Source: Neobacillus drentensis (GTDB lineage: Bacteria > Bacillota > Bacilli > Bacillales > Cytobacillaceae). From it: a stretch of DNA of 64,000 bases. The DNA lies in the NCBI RefSeq assembly GCF_021560175.1, contig NZ_CP091110.1, positions 6,183,001 to 6,247,000 of the forward strand. The letters run 5' to 3'. Position 1 is the first letter of the stretch. Each line of letters starts with the position of its first letter. The notes beneath the pieces were generated by a model. That model saw nothing but the letters and a program-made list of their open reading frames with translations. It made no database searches and was not told the origin of the DNA. Positions 15,783 to 24,787 of the stretch are shown here, piece by piece. A program made the translations under genes and the position numbers.

Positions 15783-17165
15783 TTAAGAAACACGTTTGAT
15801 ATCACCATTATCCGCTGCACGCTTGCCGATGCCAAAGGCGTAATAGCTGATAGAAATAAGCGCTAGAAAAACAATCCCTACCACAAGCGATACACGAGTA
15901 TCCTGATTAAACCACATGGCGATTAATATTAGAACCAGAAAGGCGATGGTCAGATAGTTTGATACAGGGGTAAAAGGCATTTTGAATGGATGTTTGTCCA
16001 TTTTGTCACCCTGCACTTTTCTGAAGCGAATTTGGCTGATCAGAATCACAAACCACGGAATCATCCCCGGAAGCACACTAGCACTATAGACATAGACGAA
16101 TAAATTCTTTGGTGCAATATAACTTAAAATAATGCCCACTGCCAAACCAATCAGTACACCCAACGTACTTAATAATGGTACCCCATTAGAAGATAGTTTC
16201 GTAAAGATCTTGGGTGCTTGTCCATTAACGCCCAATGTGTAAAGCATTCGGCCTGCACTGTAAATCCCACTGTTACACCCGGACATTGCCGAAGTGATGA
16301 CAACAAAGTTAATAATCCCCGCTGCTGCTGTAATTCCAAGTTTTGCAAATGTTGCGACAAACGGACTGCCAATAGAATGTAGTTGGTTCCACGGATAAAC
16401 CGTCACAATCACAAAGATTGCTCCAATGTAAAAAATTAAAATCCGCCAAATGATGCTTTGGGTCGCTTTTGTTAATGTTTTTTGCGGATCTTTTGCCTCT
16501 CCAGCAGTAATCCCAATTAATTCGACCCCTTGATAGGCCCCAATAACAAGTGATAAGGCAAAAAGGAATCCTGACCAGCCGCCTGTAAAGAAGCCGCCAT
16601 GTTTCCAAAGGTTGGTCAACCCGGTTGCGATTCCTCCATTGCCAATTCCAAAGAAAATGAGACCAAATCCGGCAACGATCATGACTAAAATAGTGACGAC
16701 TTTTATCAACGAGAACCAAAATTCAAATTCACCAAAGGATTTTACTGAAATTAAGTTGGCTGCCCCAAGGATCACAAAGGCAACTAACCCCGGAATCCAA
16801 GCGGGGAGATCTGGGAACCAATATTTCATGTATGCCCCAACGGCAATAATTTCTGACATCCCCACAATTACCCATTGAAACCAGTTGCTCCATGCTGTTA
16901 AATACCCTGCTAATGGATGAATATATTTATAACCGAATGTTGCGAATGAGCCCGTACTAGGCTCCACATATAACATTTCTCCCATAGCCCGCATAATAAA
17001 AAAGATAAAAATCCCTGCGATGATATAGGCAAGCAGGACAGACGGACCCGTCCATTGAATGGTACTTGCTGAACCCATAAATAATCCGACACCAATTGTA
17101 CCGCCCAACGCTATCATCTGAATATGACGCGATTTTAAGCCTCTCTTTAATTCTCTCGCTTCCAC
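15783..17165 (-). CDS. Amino-acid permease, AAT family (AapA/ProY-like)
   Basis: This APC-superfamily proton:amino-acid symporter (460 aa) has 12 predicted membrane helices. It opens LKRGLKSRHIQMIALGGTIG (the conserved GGxIGxGLF substrate-backbone loop on TM1) and has FSLIKVVTILVMI and GAYQGVELIGITAGEAKDP after TM6, both AAT-family signatures. It resembles Bacillus permeases for D-alanine/D-serine/glycine or proline; substrate is not certain. It is monocistronic. In the 315 bp upstream I found no convincing promoter. Confidence 0.85.
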   Translation of the reverse strand: MEARELKRGLKSRHIQMIALGGTIGVGLFMGSASTIQWTGPSVLLAYIIAGIFIFFIMRAMGEMLYVEPSTGSFATFGYKYIHPLAGYLTAWSNWFQWVIVGMSEIIAVGAYMKYWFPDLPAWIPGLVAFVILGAANLISVKSFGEFEFWFSLIKVVTILVMIVAGFGLIFFGIGNGGIATGLTNLWKHGGFFTGGWSGFLFALSLVIGAYQGVELIGITAGEAKDPQKTLTKATQSIIWRILIFYIGAIFVIVTVYPWNQLHSIGSPFVATFAKLGITAAAGIINFVVITSAMSGCNSGIYSAGRMLYTLGVNGQAPKIFTKLSSNGVPLLSTLGVLIGLAVGIILSYIAPKNLFVYVYSASVLPGMIPWFVILISQIRFRKVQGDKMDKHPFKMPFTPVSNYLTIAFLVLILIAMWFNQDTRVSLVVGIVFLALISISYYAFGIGKRAADNGDIKRVS

Positions 17166-17480
17166 TACGGCACCCCTCTTCCTATTAATTCCTGTCTACT
17201 AATCTTTCTGAATTATTATTCGATTATAATACCTCCACACGAAAAATACAAATGTATTTTTCAGGAAAACACTACATATCAAGCTTTTTTAGATAATAGT
17301 TTTAAGGATAGGAATTAATTTTTGAATATTTGAATAACTTTATTGACACTATCATCCGTTAATTTAACTACTAACTAATCATTATAAGAGTGCCTATAAA
17401 GAGACAGCTTTAACTTTTTACGAGAATTAATAAATGAAAACCAGCATAAAGATAAAAAAAAACGATTGGAGTAGATTGCT
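17166..17480. other. Intergenic stretch, nothing definite
   Basis: This is an AT-rich divergent spacer between the amino-acid permease and the staygreen-like gene. I see no operator-like palindrome or hairpin; only the GGAG ribosome-binding site at 17468 is clear. Confidence 0.5.
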
Positions 17481-17933
17481 TTGAGTAATTTCAATCCTGA
17501 AAAGCTATCAGTAGAATACAGGGATGCGATCACTGCTACCGAACCCGTTATTCCAAGATGCTACACACTAACTCACTCTGATTTAACCGGAGATCTATTT
17601 TTAACCATTGGAGTTCACTATGCCTGGGATAAGATAAATTCGATGAGAGATGAAGTATTAGGAGAATGGAAACAAATTGGAGGTTCCTGCTATTATTTTG
17701 TTTATTTGCATATAGATCAGGGACAATATACCAAAAATGAATCAGCAAAACGAAATGAAATATTTAGACGGGAATTACCGCTTGCATTAACAGCTATTCG
17801 ACATGGTGATCGGTTTTTATTCAGCACATACCCTAATCTAGACCGAGCGTCCATCATCATTAACTTTATGTCTGCCTATCCTCAGTTTGCTAGACAAGAA
17901 AGTTGGGGGACTTTCCATAGTTATTTAATATAG
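17481..17933 (+). CDS. Staygreen-family protein
   Basis: The 150-aa protein matches the staygreen (SGR) domain: FNPEKLSVEYRDAITATEP, VIPRCYTLTHSDLTGDLFLT, INSMRDEVLGEW and the closing FREL/LPLALTAIRHGDR region. Plant SGR removes magnesium from chlorophyll a. Bacillus homologues occur in organisms without chlorophyll and have no assigned role, so an activity on another tetrapyrrole or metal chelate is only a guess. It begins with TTG (17481-17483) with GGAG about ten bases upstream. It is apparently a single gene, followed by the permease pair after 119 bp. Confidence 0.8.
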   Translation: MSNFNPEKLSVEYRDAITATEPVIPRCYTLTHSDLTGDLFLTIGVHYAWDKINSMRDEVLGEWKQIGGSCYYFVYLHIDQGQYTKNESAKRNEIFRRELPLALTAIRHGDRFLFSTYPNLDRASIIINFMSAYPQFARQESWGTFHSYLI

Positions 17934-18052
17934 ACTAATTATCTATAAGTTTTTGACTCTTTTTATTTGTACACATTCAACTGACAAACACAGTCAGGAT
18001 ATTTTATAATAGAATTACATTGTTGTATATTATTGACAGGGATGGATAAAAT

Positions 18053-18934
18053 TTGATTAAGAAAGTGTTGTATCTCCCCATACGTGTAACAGCCATTTTA
18101 GCTGGCTTTGTCTTTTTGATGAATATTCCTATATTTCTTCATTTTAATGCTAAGGAAAAAAGAATAGATTTGGATATTAGCTTATATTGGGAGTACTCCA
18201 AAAGTAACCTAAGCTGGTTTCTTCATATCAAAGATGAAGTTCCATTTATATTTGAATATTTAAATGCTTCAACCATTGATAAATATTTTTATACAATGAG
18301 CATCTTATTACTTGCTCTCCTATTTGTAGTAATTGTGGGGCTGGTTATCTCAACCACCATCATGATGCTGCCCACATCCGCTCGAAAAAGATTAACAGGT
18401 TTCATTGATTTCACGACGAGTGCACCTGAACTATTAATCATCTTCTTGTTACAATATTTAGTCATCTATCTATATAAAACATACGATATTAAACTGTTTC
18501 AGTTATATGGCGGAATGAGTACACAGCCCTACTTTTTACCAGCTTTCGTATCGTCCTTTCTCCCCGCCCTTTTCTTAATCCAGTTTTTATTAAAAGAATT
18601 TTTGAATGAAGAGGTCAAAGATTATGTCGTATTTGCAAGATCAAAAGGCCTGTCACGCAGAACGATTTACTTAAAACATATCATACGTAACATTATTCCT
18701 TTATTACTCATTCATTTAAAAGTAATTATCTGGTACATTCTTACGAATATTATTGTAGTAGAATACCTATTTAACATTGACGGGTATATAGGAATTGTAA
18801 AATCTTTCTTTGCTAAGCGGATTGTTCCATATGTTATCAGTCTTCTGCTTTTTGCTGTTCCTGTTATTCTATCGAATTTACTTTCTTGGATTGTAACATT
18901 TAGAATGAATAGAAAGGATCATAACAGTATATGA
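18053..18934 (+). CDS. Dpp/Opp-type ABC transporter permease, first subunit, orphan
   Basis: This 293-aa inner-membrane subunit of the BPD_transp_1 family has a TM1, an extracytoplasmic loop (residues 30-85) and a C-terminal helical bundle. The EAA-type loop DYVVFARSKGLSRRTIYLKH, where the ATPase docks, is intact. It starts with TTG. The next gene overlaps by four bases (ATGA). No ATPase or solute-binding protein gene is nearby, so it must borrow partners from elsewhere or be non-functional. Substrate (peptide or nickel type) is unknown. Confidence 0.8.
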   Translation: MIKKVLYLPIRVTAILAGFVFLMNIPIFLHFNAKEKRIDLDISLYWEYSKSNLSWFLHIKDEVPFIFEYLNASTIDKYFYTMSILLLALLFVVIVGLVISTTIMMLPTSARKRLTGFIDFTTSAPELLIIFLLQYLVIYLYKTYDIKLFQLYGGMSTQPYFLPAFVSSFLPALFLIQFLLKEFLNEEVKDYVVFARSKGLSRRTIYLKHIIRNIIPLLLIHLKVIIWYILTNIIVVEYLFNIDGYIGIVKSFFAKRIVPYVISLLLFAVPVILSNLLSWIVTFRMNRKDHNSI

Positions 18935-19986
18935 GGATATTAAATTATAAAAAGACCATTTTGGGCTTGTCGATTTTGGGTATTATCTTGATATTAAGCT
19001 TTCTCTATCCCCTATATGGTCCTTCAGATTTTAACAAAATGCGAATTCTTTCGGATGAAAGTGGGAATATAATCGGCGTCCCACCTTTCCCGCCTTCCTT
19101 TCATTTCATTCTTGGTTCTGACCGAAATGGAGCAGATATCCTTTTAATGATGATATATGGCGCAAAATATACCATCCTTATTGCCTTTGGCATCACCATA
19201 CTGAGAGTTTTGATTGGTGGTCTGTTCGGGATCATTTTTTCCTTTTGGCTTAAGCTATTTTTGCCAATTGTAAAGGATTTGTTTGTTGTATTTCGAATTA
19301 TTCCGCATATTATTATCACCTTATTACTTATTACCGCTACTTCCACTATCTATGTAAAAGATGGTGCCGTGTTTATAATTGCTTATCAGATGATCATTTT
19401 AGTAATTGTGGGTGTTCCTTCTGTCCTCATTAGTACATCAGATATTATCCAAGAACTAAAAGGAAAGTCCTTTATTCAAAGTTCATATTTGATGGGGGCA
19501 AGTCATTTCCATATTATAAAAAGGCATCTGAAGCCTTTTATGAACTCTTACGGTTTGCTACTATTTGTCCAACAATTACTCAATACCTTGGTGTTAATTA
19601 TGTTCCTTGGTACCTTCAATATTTACTTGGGTGGTATCTCACTGGAGGAAATTGTCGGGACCTCAGAAACAGGAAGCTTGGGGATCGGTGCTCATAATGT
19701 TCCAGGCCAAGTTAGTTCACTTACGAAGGAATGGTCGGGATTAATTGGCCAAAACTACCGAGAATTCTATAGGATTCCATGGATTGTCTTAGATCCACTT
19801 TTTGGGTACTTTTTTTTAATATTCCTAATTAATATGATGAAAAAAGAGCTTGAGGCAGTAATGGCAGGCAATTTCAAAAATCTCCTATCTAAGAAAGTAC
19901 AGAAAAATAACAATCGTGGTGACTATACTGTTCCACCTCTTTCAGCGGACTTTACCTTTCAAACTAAAACAGAGTTGGAAAAATGA
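18931..19986 (+). CDS. Dpp/Opp-type ABC transporter permease, second subunit, orphan
   Basis: This is the 351-aa partner of the preceding permease, overlapping it by four bases (translational coupling). It shows TM1, a periplasmic segment with FHFILGSDRNGADILLMMIY (the OppC/DppC hallmark GTDxxGRD is here GSDRNGAD), and an EAA-like loop QSSYLMGASHFHIIKRHLKP. The tail after residue 310 is basic and unusually long. The absence of dedicated ATPases is noted under the first subunit. A bidirectional terminator follows. Confidence 0.8.
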   Translation: MRILNYKKTILGLSILGIILILSFLYPLYGPSDFNKMRILSDESGNIIGVPPFPPSFHFILGSDRNGADILLMMIYGAKYTILIAFGITILRVLIGGLFGIIFSFWLKLFLPIVKDLFVVFRIIPHIIITLLLITATSTIYVKDGAVFIIAYQMIILVIVGVPSVLISTSDIIQELKGKSFIQSSYLMGASHFHIIKRHLKPFMNSYGLLLFVQQLLNTLVLIMFLGTFNIYLGGISLEEIVGTSETGSLGIGAHNVPGQVSSLTKEWSGLIGQNYREFYRIPWIVLDPLFGYFFLIFLINMMKKELEAVMAGNFKNLLSKKVQKNNNRGDYTVPPLSADFTFQTKTELEK

Positions 19987-20017
19987 CAAAACAAGAAGGT
20001 GTATAAACCTAAATAAA

Positions 20018-20053
20018 AATCTGACTCTAGTAAAATTAGAATCAGACTTTTTG
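20018..20053. terminator. Bidirectional terminator
   Basis: TCTGACTCTA / TTAGAATCAGA forms a stem with five T on plus and an A-run on the left. It separates the permease pair from the converging M20 gene. Confidence 0.8.
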
Positions 20054-20106
20054 TTTGTATTACTTTATTCATTATACTGGACTCACTTTCCTGTACTCTC
20101 CCTATA

Positions 20107-21222
20107 TTAATTTGTTCCCGCAAGTCCTTTGAACACTTCGCAAGCAATTTCTATGTTTTCGTCACGGAAATCATATTCAGATGTATGAACATGAGGGTAA
20201 TTTTCTCCGTTTCCTACATAAAAGTATGCTGCTGGTATTACTTTTGTATAGTGTCCAAAATCTTCAGATGGTCGAAGTGGTTCTTCCATTTCTACAAGTT
20301 CAAACCCTTTTTCTTTTGCTACAGCACGTACTTTATCTACACACTCCTTGGAGCTTTTCGTTTCCGGGAATGAGTCGCTGTATTCAAAGCTTACTTTCAA
20401 TCCGTATTTCTCTGCCTCTTCATTGGCAATTTTTATCAAGTTATCACGAAGTTGGTCTAATTCATCTTCATAAAGGGCACGAATGGTTAAAAGCAATTCT
20501 CCATTGTATGCAGACATTCCAAAGTTTCTTCCGCCCACATTGATTTGAACGATGGTACAAAGGAGAAGTCCTTTGCTATTTTCAGTAAGGGAAGGAATAG
20601 CATCAACGATTTTTGCAATCGCAAAGGAAGGATTTTTACCTGTTTCCGGTTGACTGGCGTGAGCAGGGGCACCTTCCATTTTGATACTCATGCCTGTTGA
20701 AGCACATTGAACGTTACCATTTAGCACGTTGACAGATTGGAATGGCATACCAGCCATGTTGTGATAACCATAGATTTCATCAATTTTTTCTACTTTCAAC
20801 ATTGGGACACATTGAACGGCTCCATTGCCCACTTCTTCTGCCGGCTGGAATAAGAAGAAGATATTTTTATCCGCACCCTTTTGGTCGACTTCCAGAGCAA
20901 ATCCGGCAAGTGTGGAAGCATGGCCATCATGACCGCATTTATGTGCTTTTCCAGGAAATTTGGAACCCCAAGGAATATCTATATATTCATCCATTGGCAG
21001 TGCATCAAAATCGGCACGGAAGGCAATGTTTGGTTTGTCTTCTCCAACACGATAAATCGCATAAAACCAGTTTCCTTTATCGACAATTTCAAGATTTTTT
21101 GTATTGTTTTTAACAAATTCCATTAAATGCTGTTTTGTCCACACTTCTTCATTCGAAAGTTCTGGATGCTCATGTAATTCATGACGTAAGTTGACAGCCA
21201 ATTCATAGTTTTTCTGTTCCAT
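20107..21222 (-). CDS. M20-family metallopeptidase/amidohydrolase
   Basis: This is a zinc-dependent M20D-type hydrolase (371 aa) with RADFDALPMDEYIDIPWGS, AHKCGHDGHASTLAG (metal ligands), FLFQPAEEVGNGA (catalytic Glu pair), a lid domain at about 170-280 and RPSEDFGHYTKVIPAAYFYVG. It lies 106 bp downstream of a basic amino-acid antiporter gene on the same strand and is probably co-transcribed. Hydrolysis of an N-acylated or dipeptide form of an amino acid handled by that antiporter is a reasonable inference, strengthened by the ArgR copy nearby. The substrate is unproven. Confidence 0.87.
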   Translation of the reverse strand: MEQKNYELAVNLRHELHEHPELSNEEVWTKQHLMEFVKNNTKNLEIVDKGNWFYAIYRVGEDKPNIAFRADFDALPMDEYIDIPWGSKFPGKAHKCGHDGHASTLAGFALEVDQKGADKNIFFLFQPAEEVGNGAVQCVPMLKVEKIDEIYGYHNMAGMPFQSVNVLNGNVQCASTGMSIKMEGAPAHASQPETGKNPSFAIAKIVDAIPSLTENSKGLLLCTIVQINVGGRNFGMSAYNGELLLTIRALYEDELDQLRDNLIKIANEEAEKYGLKVSFEYSDSFPETKSSKECVDKVRAVAKEKGFELVEMEEPLRPSEDFGHYTKVIPAAYFYVGNGENYPHVHTSEYDFRDENIEIACEVFKGLAGTN

Positions 21223-21328
21223 TATAATTCACTCCTCAAATTGTGGTTTGAATGAACTGGGATGAAAGAGCCGCTCTCTATGAAGTTAGACTCTTTCATC
21301 AGAGTTAATCGATTGAGTCCAGTAACAT

Positions 21329-22816
21329 TTAGAAAGCAATTGCACCTGTAGCAAGCAGAATTGCCATTACTACACCAATGATAAATATCACAGCCATCCA
21401 GAACCATTCAGCTTTAGAGATCACCTTGCCATTGTCCTTCTTCGTTTTATAGAAGACAAACATTCCGATTGCATAAATGATGAAGGAGGCAGCAAGGAAG
21501 ACAAGTCCAACTGAGATATAGCAATAAACAGTGTAAATAATGGCGATCACTGATGAGATAAATGCACCGGCACCTAATTTATCTTTCATTGATACTTTGA
21601 ATGCATATAAAGCTGATAGTAAATAAGGTAAAATAATACAGGTTGTTGCTAATAGAAGAACCATGTTGTAAATGTTTTGCAGTCCTTTTGATAATAGAAC
21701 TAAGAAGAATACTTGAGCGATCCCGTTTGTTATGAAAAGAGCAAACGTCGGAGCGCCATTTTTGTTTGTTTTAGTAAATGCTTTTGGTAAAAGACCTTCT
21801 TTTGCAGCCACATATGGAAGCTGTGCTGCAATCATAATCCAAGTTAATAATGCACCAAGTAAGGAAATGATAATACCTAATTTAACAATTACAGCACCTG
21901 CTGAACCAATCACCGTTGCTCCTAAAACATCTGCAAGAGGAGTAGATGCACTTGCAAGTTGATGTGCTGGAATAACACCCATTGAAACCGCAGAAATAGC
22001 CATATATACAATTAACGTAACGATAATAGCGATAACGGTTGCTTTCCCAACGATCTTTTGTGACTCTGCTTTTTCAGCAAGGATTGAGGAAGCCTCTACG
22101 CCGATAAAACACCAAAGAATAACACCCATTGCTGAGTTAATTTGATGACCTAATGATGCAGCCGTTACAGGTGCAGTCGCTTTAGCTAAAACGCTTGTCC
22201 AATTTGGAACATTGAAGTTCACTGGATGGAATACGAATATACCAAGCAGGATGACCAGTGCTAATGGAAGCAATTTTGCAATGGTAACAATCAAGTTAAT
22301 AAAACCAACCTGTGCCTGACCTTTGGTTTGTAAATAAACAACTGCCCATAAAATGACTGACGCCAAGATAAAAGATGCAATTGGCGGTATTTGATGCGAT
22401 GTTGGCAATAAACTATTGAGCGTTTTAATTAATAGGGTAAAAAAGGCTACATTTCCGAATAACCCGCTGACCCAATATCCGAATGCTGATAGAAACCCTA
22501 GTAAATCTCCAAATCCTTCTCTTGCATAAGAAGCAATACCACCGGCTAACTCTGGCCTTTTGTTGGCCAGAAGTTGGAAGATTAATGCTAACCCAATTAC
22601 CCCGATACCTCCGACAACCCACGCAAGGATAACGGATTGCGGATTGGCGACATTAATTAAGTCCGTTGGGCTATTAAATACACCGCCTCCAATCATTGAA
22701 CCGACACCAAGAGCTATTAACGCCATAAGGCCTAACTTTTTTCCTGCTGCTTTTGTTTGACTCTCTTCTATATTTTTTGGCATGGATTTTGCTGAATTTG
22801 CTGCCATATCGTTCAC
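21329..22816 (-). CDS. Basic amino-acid/polyamine antiporter, APA family (ArcD/YdgI-like)
   Basis: This 495-aa APC-superfamily exchanger has about 13 membrane segments. It has the TM1 motif LGVGSMIGGGVFNSPTDL, ANKRPELAGGIASYAREGFG and WCFIGVEASSILAEKAES, all typical of arginine:ornithine or arginine/agmatine exchangers. An upstream block shared with the argR-like gene carries a -10 TATAAT on this strand. The neighbours (M20 peptidase downstream, LysR divergent, ArgR 1.3 kb away) suggest a basic-amino-acid or peptide utilisation unit. Confidence 0.85.
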   Translation of the reverse strand: MNDMAANSAKSMPKNIEESQTKAAGKKLGLMALIALGVGSMIGGGVFNSPTDLINVANPQSVILAWVVGGIGVIGLALIFQLLANKRPELAGGIASYAREGFGDLLGFLSAFGYWVSGLFGNVAFFTLLIKTLNSLLPTSHQIPPIASFILASVILWAVVYLQTKGQAQVGFINLIVTIAKLLPLALVILLGIFVFHPVNFNVPNWTSVLAKATAPVTAASLGHQINSAMGVILWCFIGVEASSILAEKAESQKIVGKATVIAIIVTLIVYMAISAVSMGVIPAHQLASASTPLADVLGATVIGSAGAVIVKLGIIISLLGALLTWIMIAAQLPYVAAKEGLLPKAFTKTNKNGAPTFALFITNGIAQVFFLVLLSKGLQNIYNMVLLLATTCIILPYLLSALYAFKVSMKDKLGAGAFISSVIAIIYTVYCYISVGLVFLAASFIIYAIGMFVFYKTKKDNGKVISKAEWFWMAVIFIIGVVMAILLATGAIAF

Positions 22817-23041
22817 CGCTTTCTCTTTTTGTAATTAGCCAACTTTCAATGTTGAACATATTTTTTCTTACCTTAATAAATAGTACAAGTTTCAAATCAT
22901 AAAGTATGTTCAACATTGAGCAATCTTACGCTAAACATAATTAACAATGCACCAACAATAGAAAACGTATTTTCTAAGTTGTCTGCCAACAAGTTTGTTC
23001 CATTACCCCTTTGTGTTACTATACGTACGTACGGATTACTG

Positions 23042-23120
23042 TAAAACAAATTTTGTTTTTCGCTTTACATGTTTATTATAACAAGTATTAAGCATAAAAA
23101 TATTCCAAACTGTAATAATG
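23042..23120 (-). promoter_or_regulatory. Regulatory block, copy 1, in front of the antiporter operon
   Basis: About 79 bp shares high similarity with 24667-24743, including 27 identical bases (23093-23119). On the minus strand it has TTTGGAATATTTTTATG, CTTGTTATAAT (a -10) and a CTTTAC/AAAGCG segment. GAATATTTTTAT resembles half of an ARG box. It is the likely shared promoter and operator of ArgR-controlled genes. Confidence 0.55.
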
Positions 23121-23181
23121 AAGGTATATGATTTAGAATATATGTTAGATTACCAGCTAGAGAGAAGGAGGCGGCAAATCG

Positions 23182-24030
23182 GTGGAACTTAGGCATTTAC
23201 AAACTTTTCAAATTGTTGCCGAGGAACTTAATTTGTCCCGTGCAGCAATGAGGCTAAACTATTCACAGCCAACAGTGACAAAGCATTTAAAGATCCTCGA
23301 AGAAGAAGTCGGAATGCCATTGTTTGAGAAAAAAGATGGAAAAAAGGTACTTACAAAAGCGGGGGAAATACTTTACAAGCATAGTAAAAATGTTCTGAGC
23401 GAGATGTTTCAGCTAAGCCATGATTTCTTATTTTTTAAAGAGCAAAAAACGATTATTCGTGTAGGCGGCCTTGAGAATTATTGTTATAACTATTTTCTCC
23501 CGAAGATTCGAACGTTTTTGGATAAGTATCCGGATGTCACAGCAGAAGTACATGCTGTCAGCAATGATAATGCCTTGAAACAGGTGTTGAATCAAGAATT
23601 GGACTTTGGGATTGCGGTAGGCAAGCAGAGTACAGCAGATGTGATCGATTGTGTACTTGGATATGAAGATTTGGTTTTATTTGCATCAAGCAAAATAGCC
23701 AAGGATAATTCTTATTTGGAGTACTGTATAGAACATTACCCTGTTCTTTTAGACCATCGAGCAAACTATATCTACTATGGTTTCCTGAAGCAAGGGGTAA
23801 CCTTTCCTCGAATGGTCCACTGTAATAGTGATGAGGCTGTAAAAGAAGGAGTACTAAACCACTCCTATCTCGGGATGTTAGGAACAGGCAGATTAAAGGA
23901 AGAAATTGAATCTGGCGAAATCACCATATTACATACCTATTCATCACATGTCCCGGTAAAAATATTTACTCATAAATCAAATTTAGACATTCCATTATTT
24001 AAACAATTTTTTCATTCATTTCAACGATAA
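23182..24030 (+). CDS. LysR-family transcriptional regulator
   Basis: This 282-aa LTTR has an N-terminal winged helix (MELRHLQTFQIVAEELNLSR, SQPTVTKHLKILEEEVG) and a co-inducer-binding domain from about residue 90. It is divergently transcribed from the antiporter gene across a 365-bp spacer, the classical arrangement for an LTTR controlling its neighbour. The start is GTG (23182) with GGAGG about ten bases upstream. It is followed by a good terminator. The inducer is unknown. Confidence 0.88.
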   Translation: MELRHLQTFQIVAEELNLSRAAMRLNYSQPTVTKHLKILEEEVGMPLFEKKDGKKVLTKAGEILYKHSKNVLSEMFQLSHDFLFFKEQKTIIRVGGLENYCYNYFLPKIRTFLDKYPDVTAEVHAVSNDNALKQVLNQELDFGIAVGKQSTADVIDCVLGYEDLVLFASSKIAKDNSYLEYCIEHYPVLLDHRANYIYYGFLKQGVTFPRMVHCNSDEAVKEGVLNHSYLGMLGTGRLKEEIESGEITILHTYSSHVPVKIFTHKSNLDIPLFKQFFHSFQR

Positions 24031-24066
24031 AAAAGCTGGTCAACGATAGGCGTTGATCAGCTTTTT
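24031..24066 (+). terminator. Terminator of the LysR gene
   Basis: AAAAAGCTGGTCAACG / CGTTGATCAGCTTTTT forms a stem immediately after the stop codon, followed by T-rich sequence. Confidence 0.9.
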
Positions 24067-24109
24067 ATTAGAAAAAGATATCTTGGGCAACAAGAGCTCC
24101 TACTTCCTA

Positions 24110-24583
24110 TTATTTTTTGTTAACTTCAGAGTGAAAGTTCAAAGCTTCTAATTGTTGTTTAATTTTGTTTGCTTGAATTGGGGTTCGACAAATAATCATA
24201 CAGACGTCATCTCCGCAAATTGTTCCAATTTTCCCCTCTAAATCGATAGAATCCAAAAGAGCACCGAAAGAGTTAGCGTTACCTGGTAAGGTTTTAATAA
24301 TTACAAAATGGTTAATAACCTCCATACTAACAAAGTCATCTTTCATCTTATGCTGCAGTTTTTCGGTAATGATTGGTATTTGATCATTAAAAATACTATA
24401 TTTGAAACCTCCATCTTTGGAGCGGACTTTGAATAACTTCAATTCATGTATGTCTCGGGATAGAGTTGCTTGGGTCACATTTAATCCTTGTTGATAAAGC
24501 AAATGCCGCAAATCCTCCTGATTAGTGATCTCATGTTGAGAGACCAGTTTTCTTATCAGGCGCAGCCTCATCTCTTTTTTCAT
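24110..24583 (-). CDS. ArgR/AhrC-family arginine repressor, probably an accessory copy
   Basis: This 157-aa regulator has an N-terminal winged helix (RLIRKLVSQHEITNQEDLRHL, TQATLSRDIHELKLFKV) and a C-terminal hexamerisation/arginine-binding domain (IIKTLPGNANSFGALLDSID, GTICGDDVCMIICRT, with the GDD arginine-contact motif). Chromosomal ahrC normally sits near recN, so this copy next to an arginine-type antiporter looks like a dedicated second regulator, as in arginine deiminase clusters. Its upstream region contains the 27-nt block also found before the antiporter gene, plus extra ATTCCAAA-type motifs. Confidence 0.9.
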   Translation of the reverse strand: MKKEMRLRLIRKLVSQHEITNQEDLRHLLYQQGLNVTQATLSRDIHELKLFKVRSKDGGFKYSIFNDQIPIITEKLQHKMKDDFVSMEVINHFVIIKTLPGNANSFGALLDSIDLEGKIGTICGDDVCMIICRTPIQANKIKQQLEALNFHSEVNKK

Positions 24584-24666
24584 AAAAATGAACTCACCTT
24601 CCTATATTCCAAATATATATCCTATTGCTATACACATTCTTAGTAAACAATGCTAGATAAACTGCA

Positions 24667-24743
24667 TAAAACAAGTTGTTTTTTAGCTTTACCTATTAAG
24701 TATAACAAGGATTTTTCATAAAAATATTCCAAACTGTAATAAT
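24667..24743 (-). promoter_or_regulatory. Regulatory block, copy 2, in front of the ArgR-like gene
   Basis: 24717-24743 is identical over 27 bases to 23093-23119, and the rest of the block is similar. The minus strand carries CTTGTTATACT as a -10. Related ATTCCAA motifs flank it at 24607 and 24759. This suggests autoregulation of argR together with the antiporter. Confidence 0.55.
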
Positions 24744-24787
24744 TAATATGGAAAATTGGAATAGGAAGATCGCTCTATTAACCCGTA

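Noticed and set aside
17321..17345. CodY-box-like AATTTTTGAATATTT
   Set aside because: Too many mismatches to the CodY consensus AATTTTCWGAAAATT.
23085..23115. Possible sigma-54 (-24/-12) promoter for the antiporter gene: TTGGAATATTTTTATGC
   Set aside because: The GG and GC are 11 bp apart instead of 10 and no enhancer-binding activator gene is nearby; a SigA -10 (TATAAT) explains the region better.
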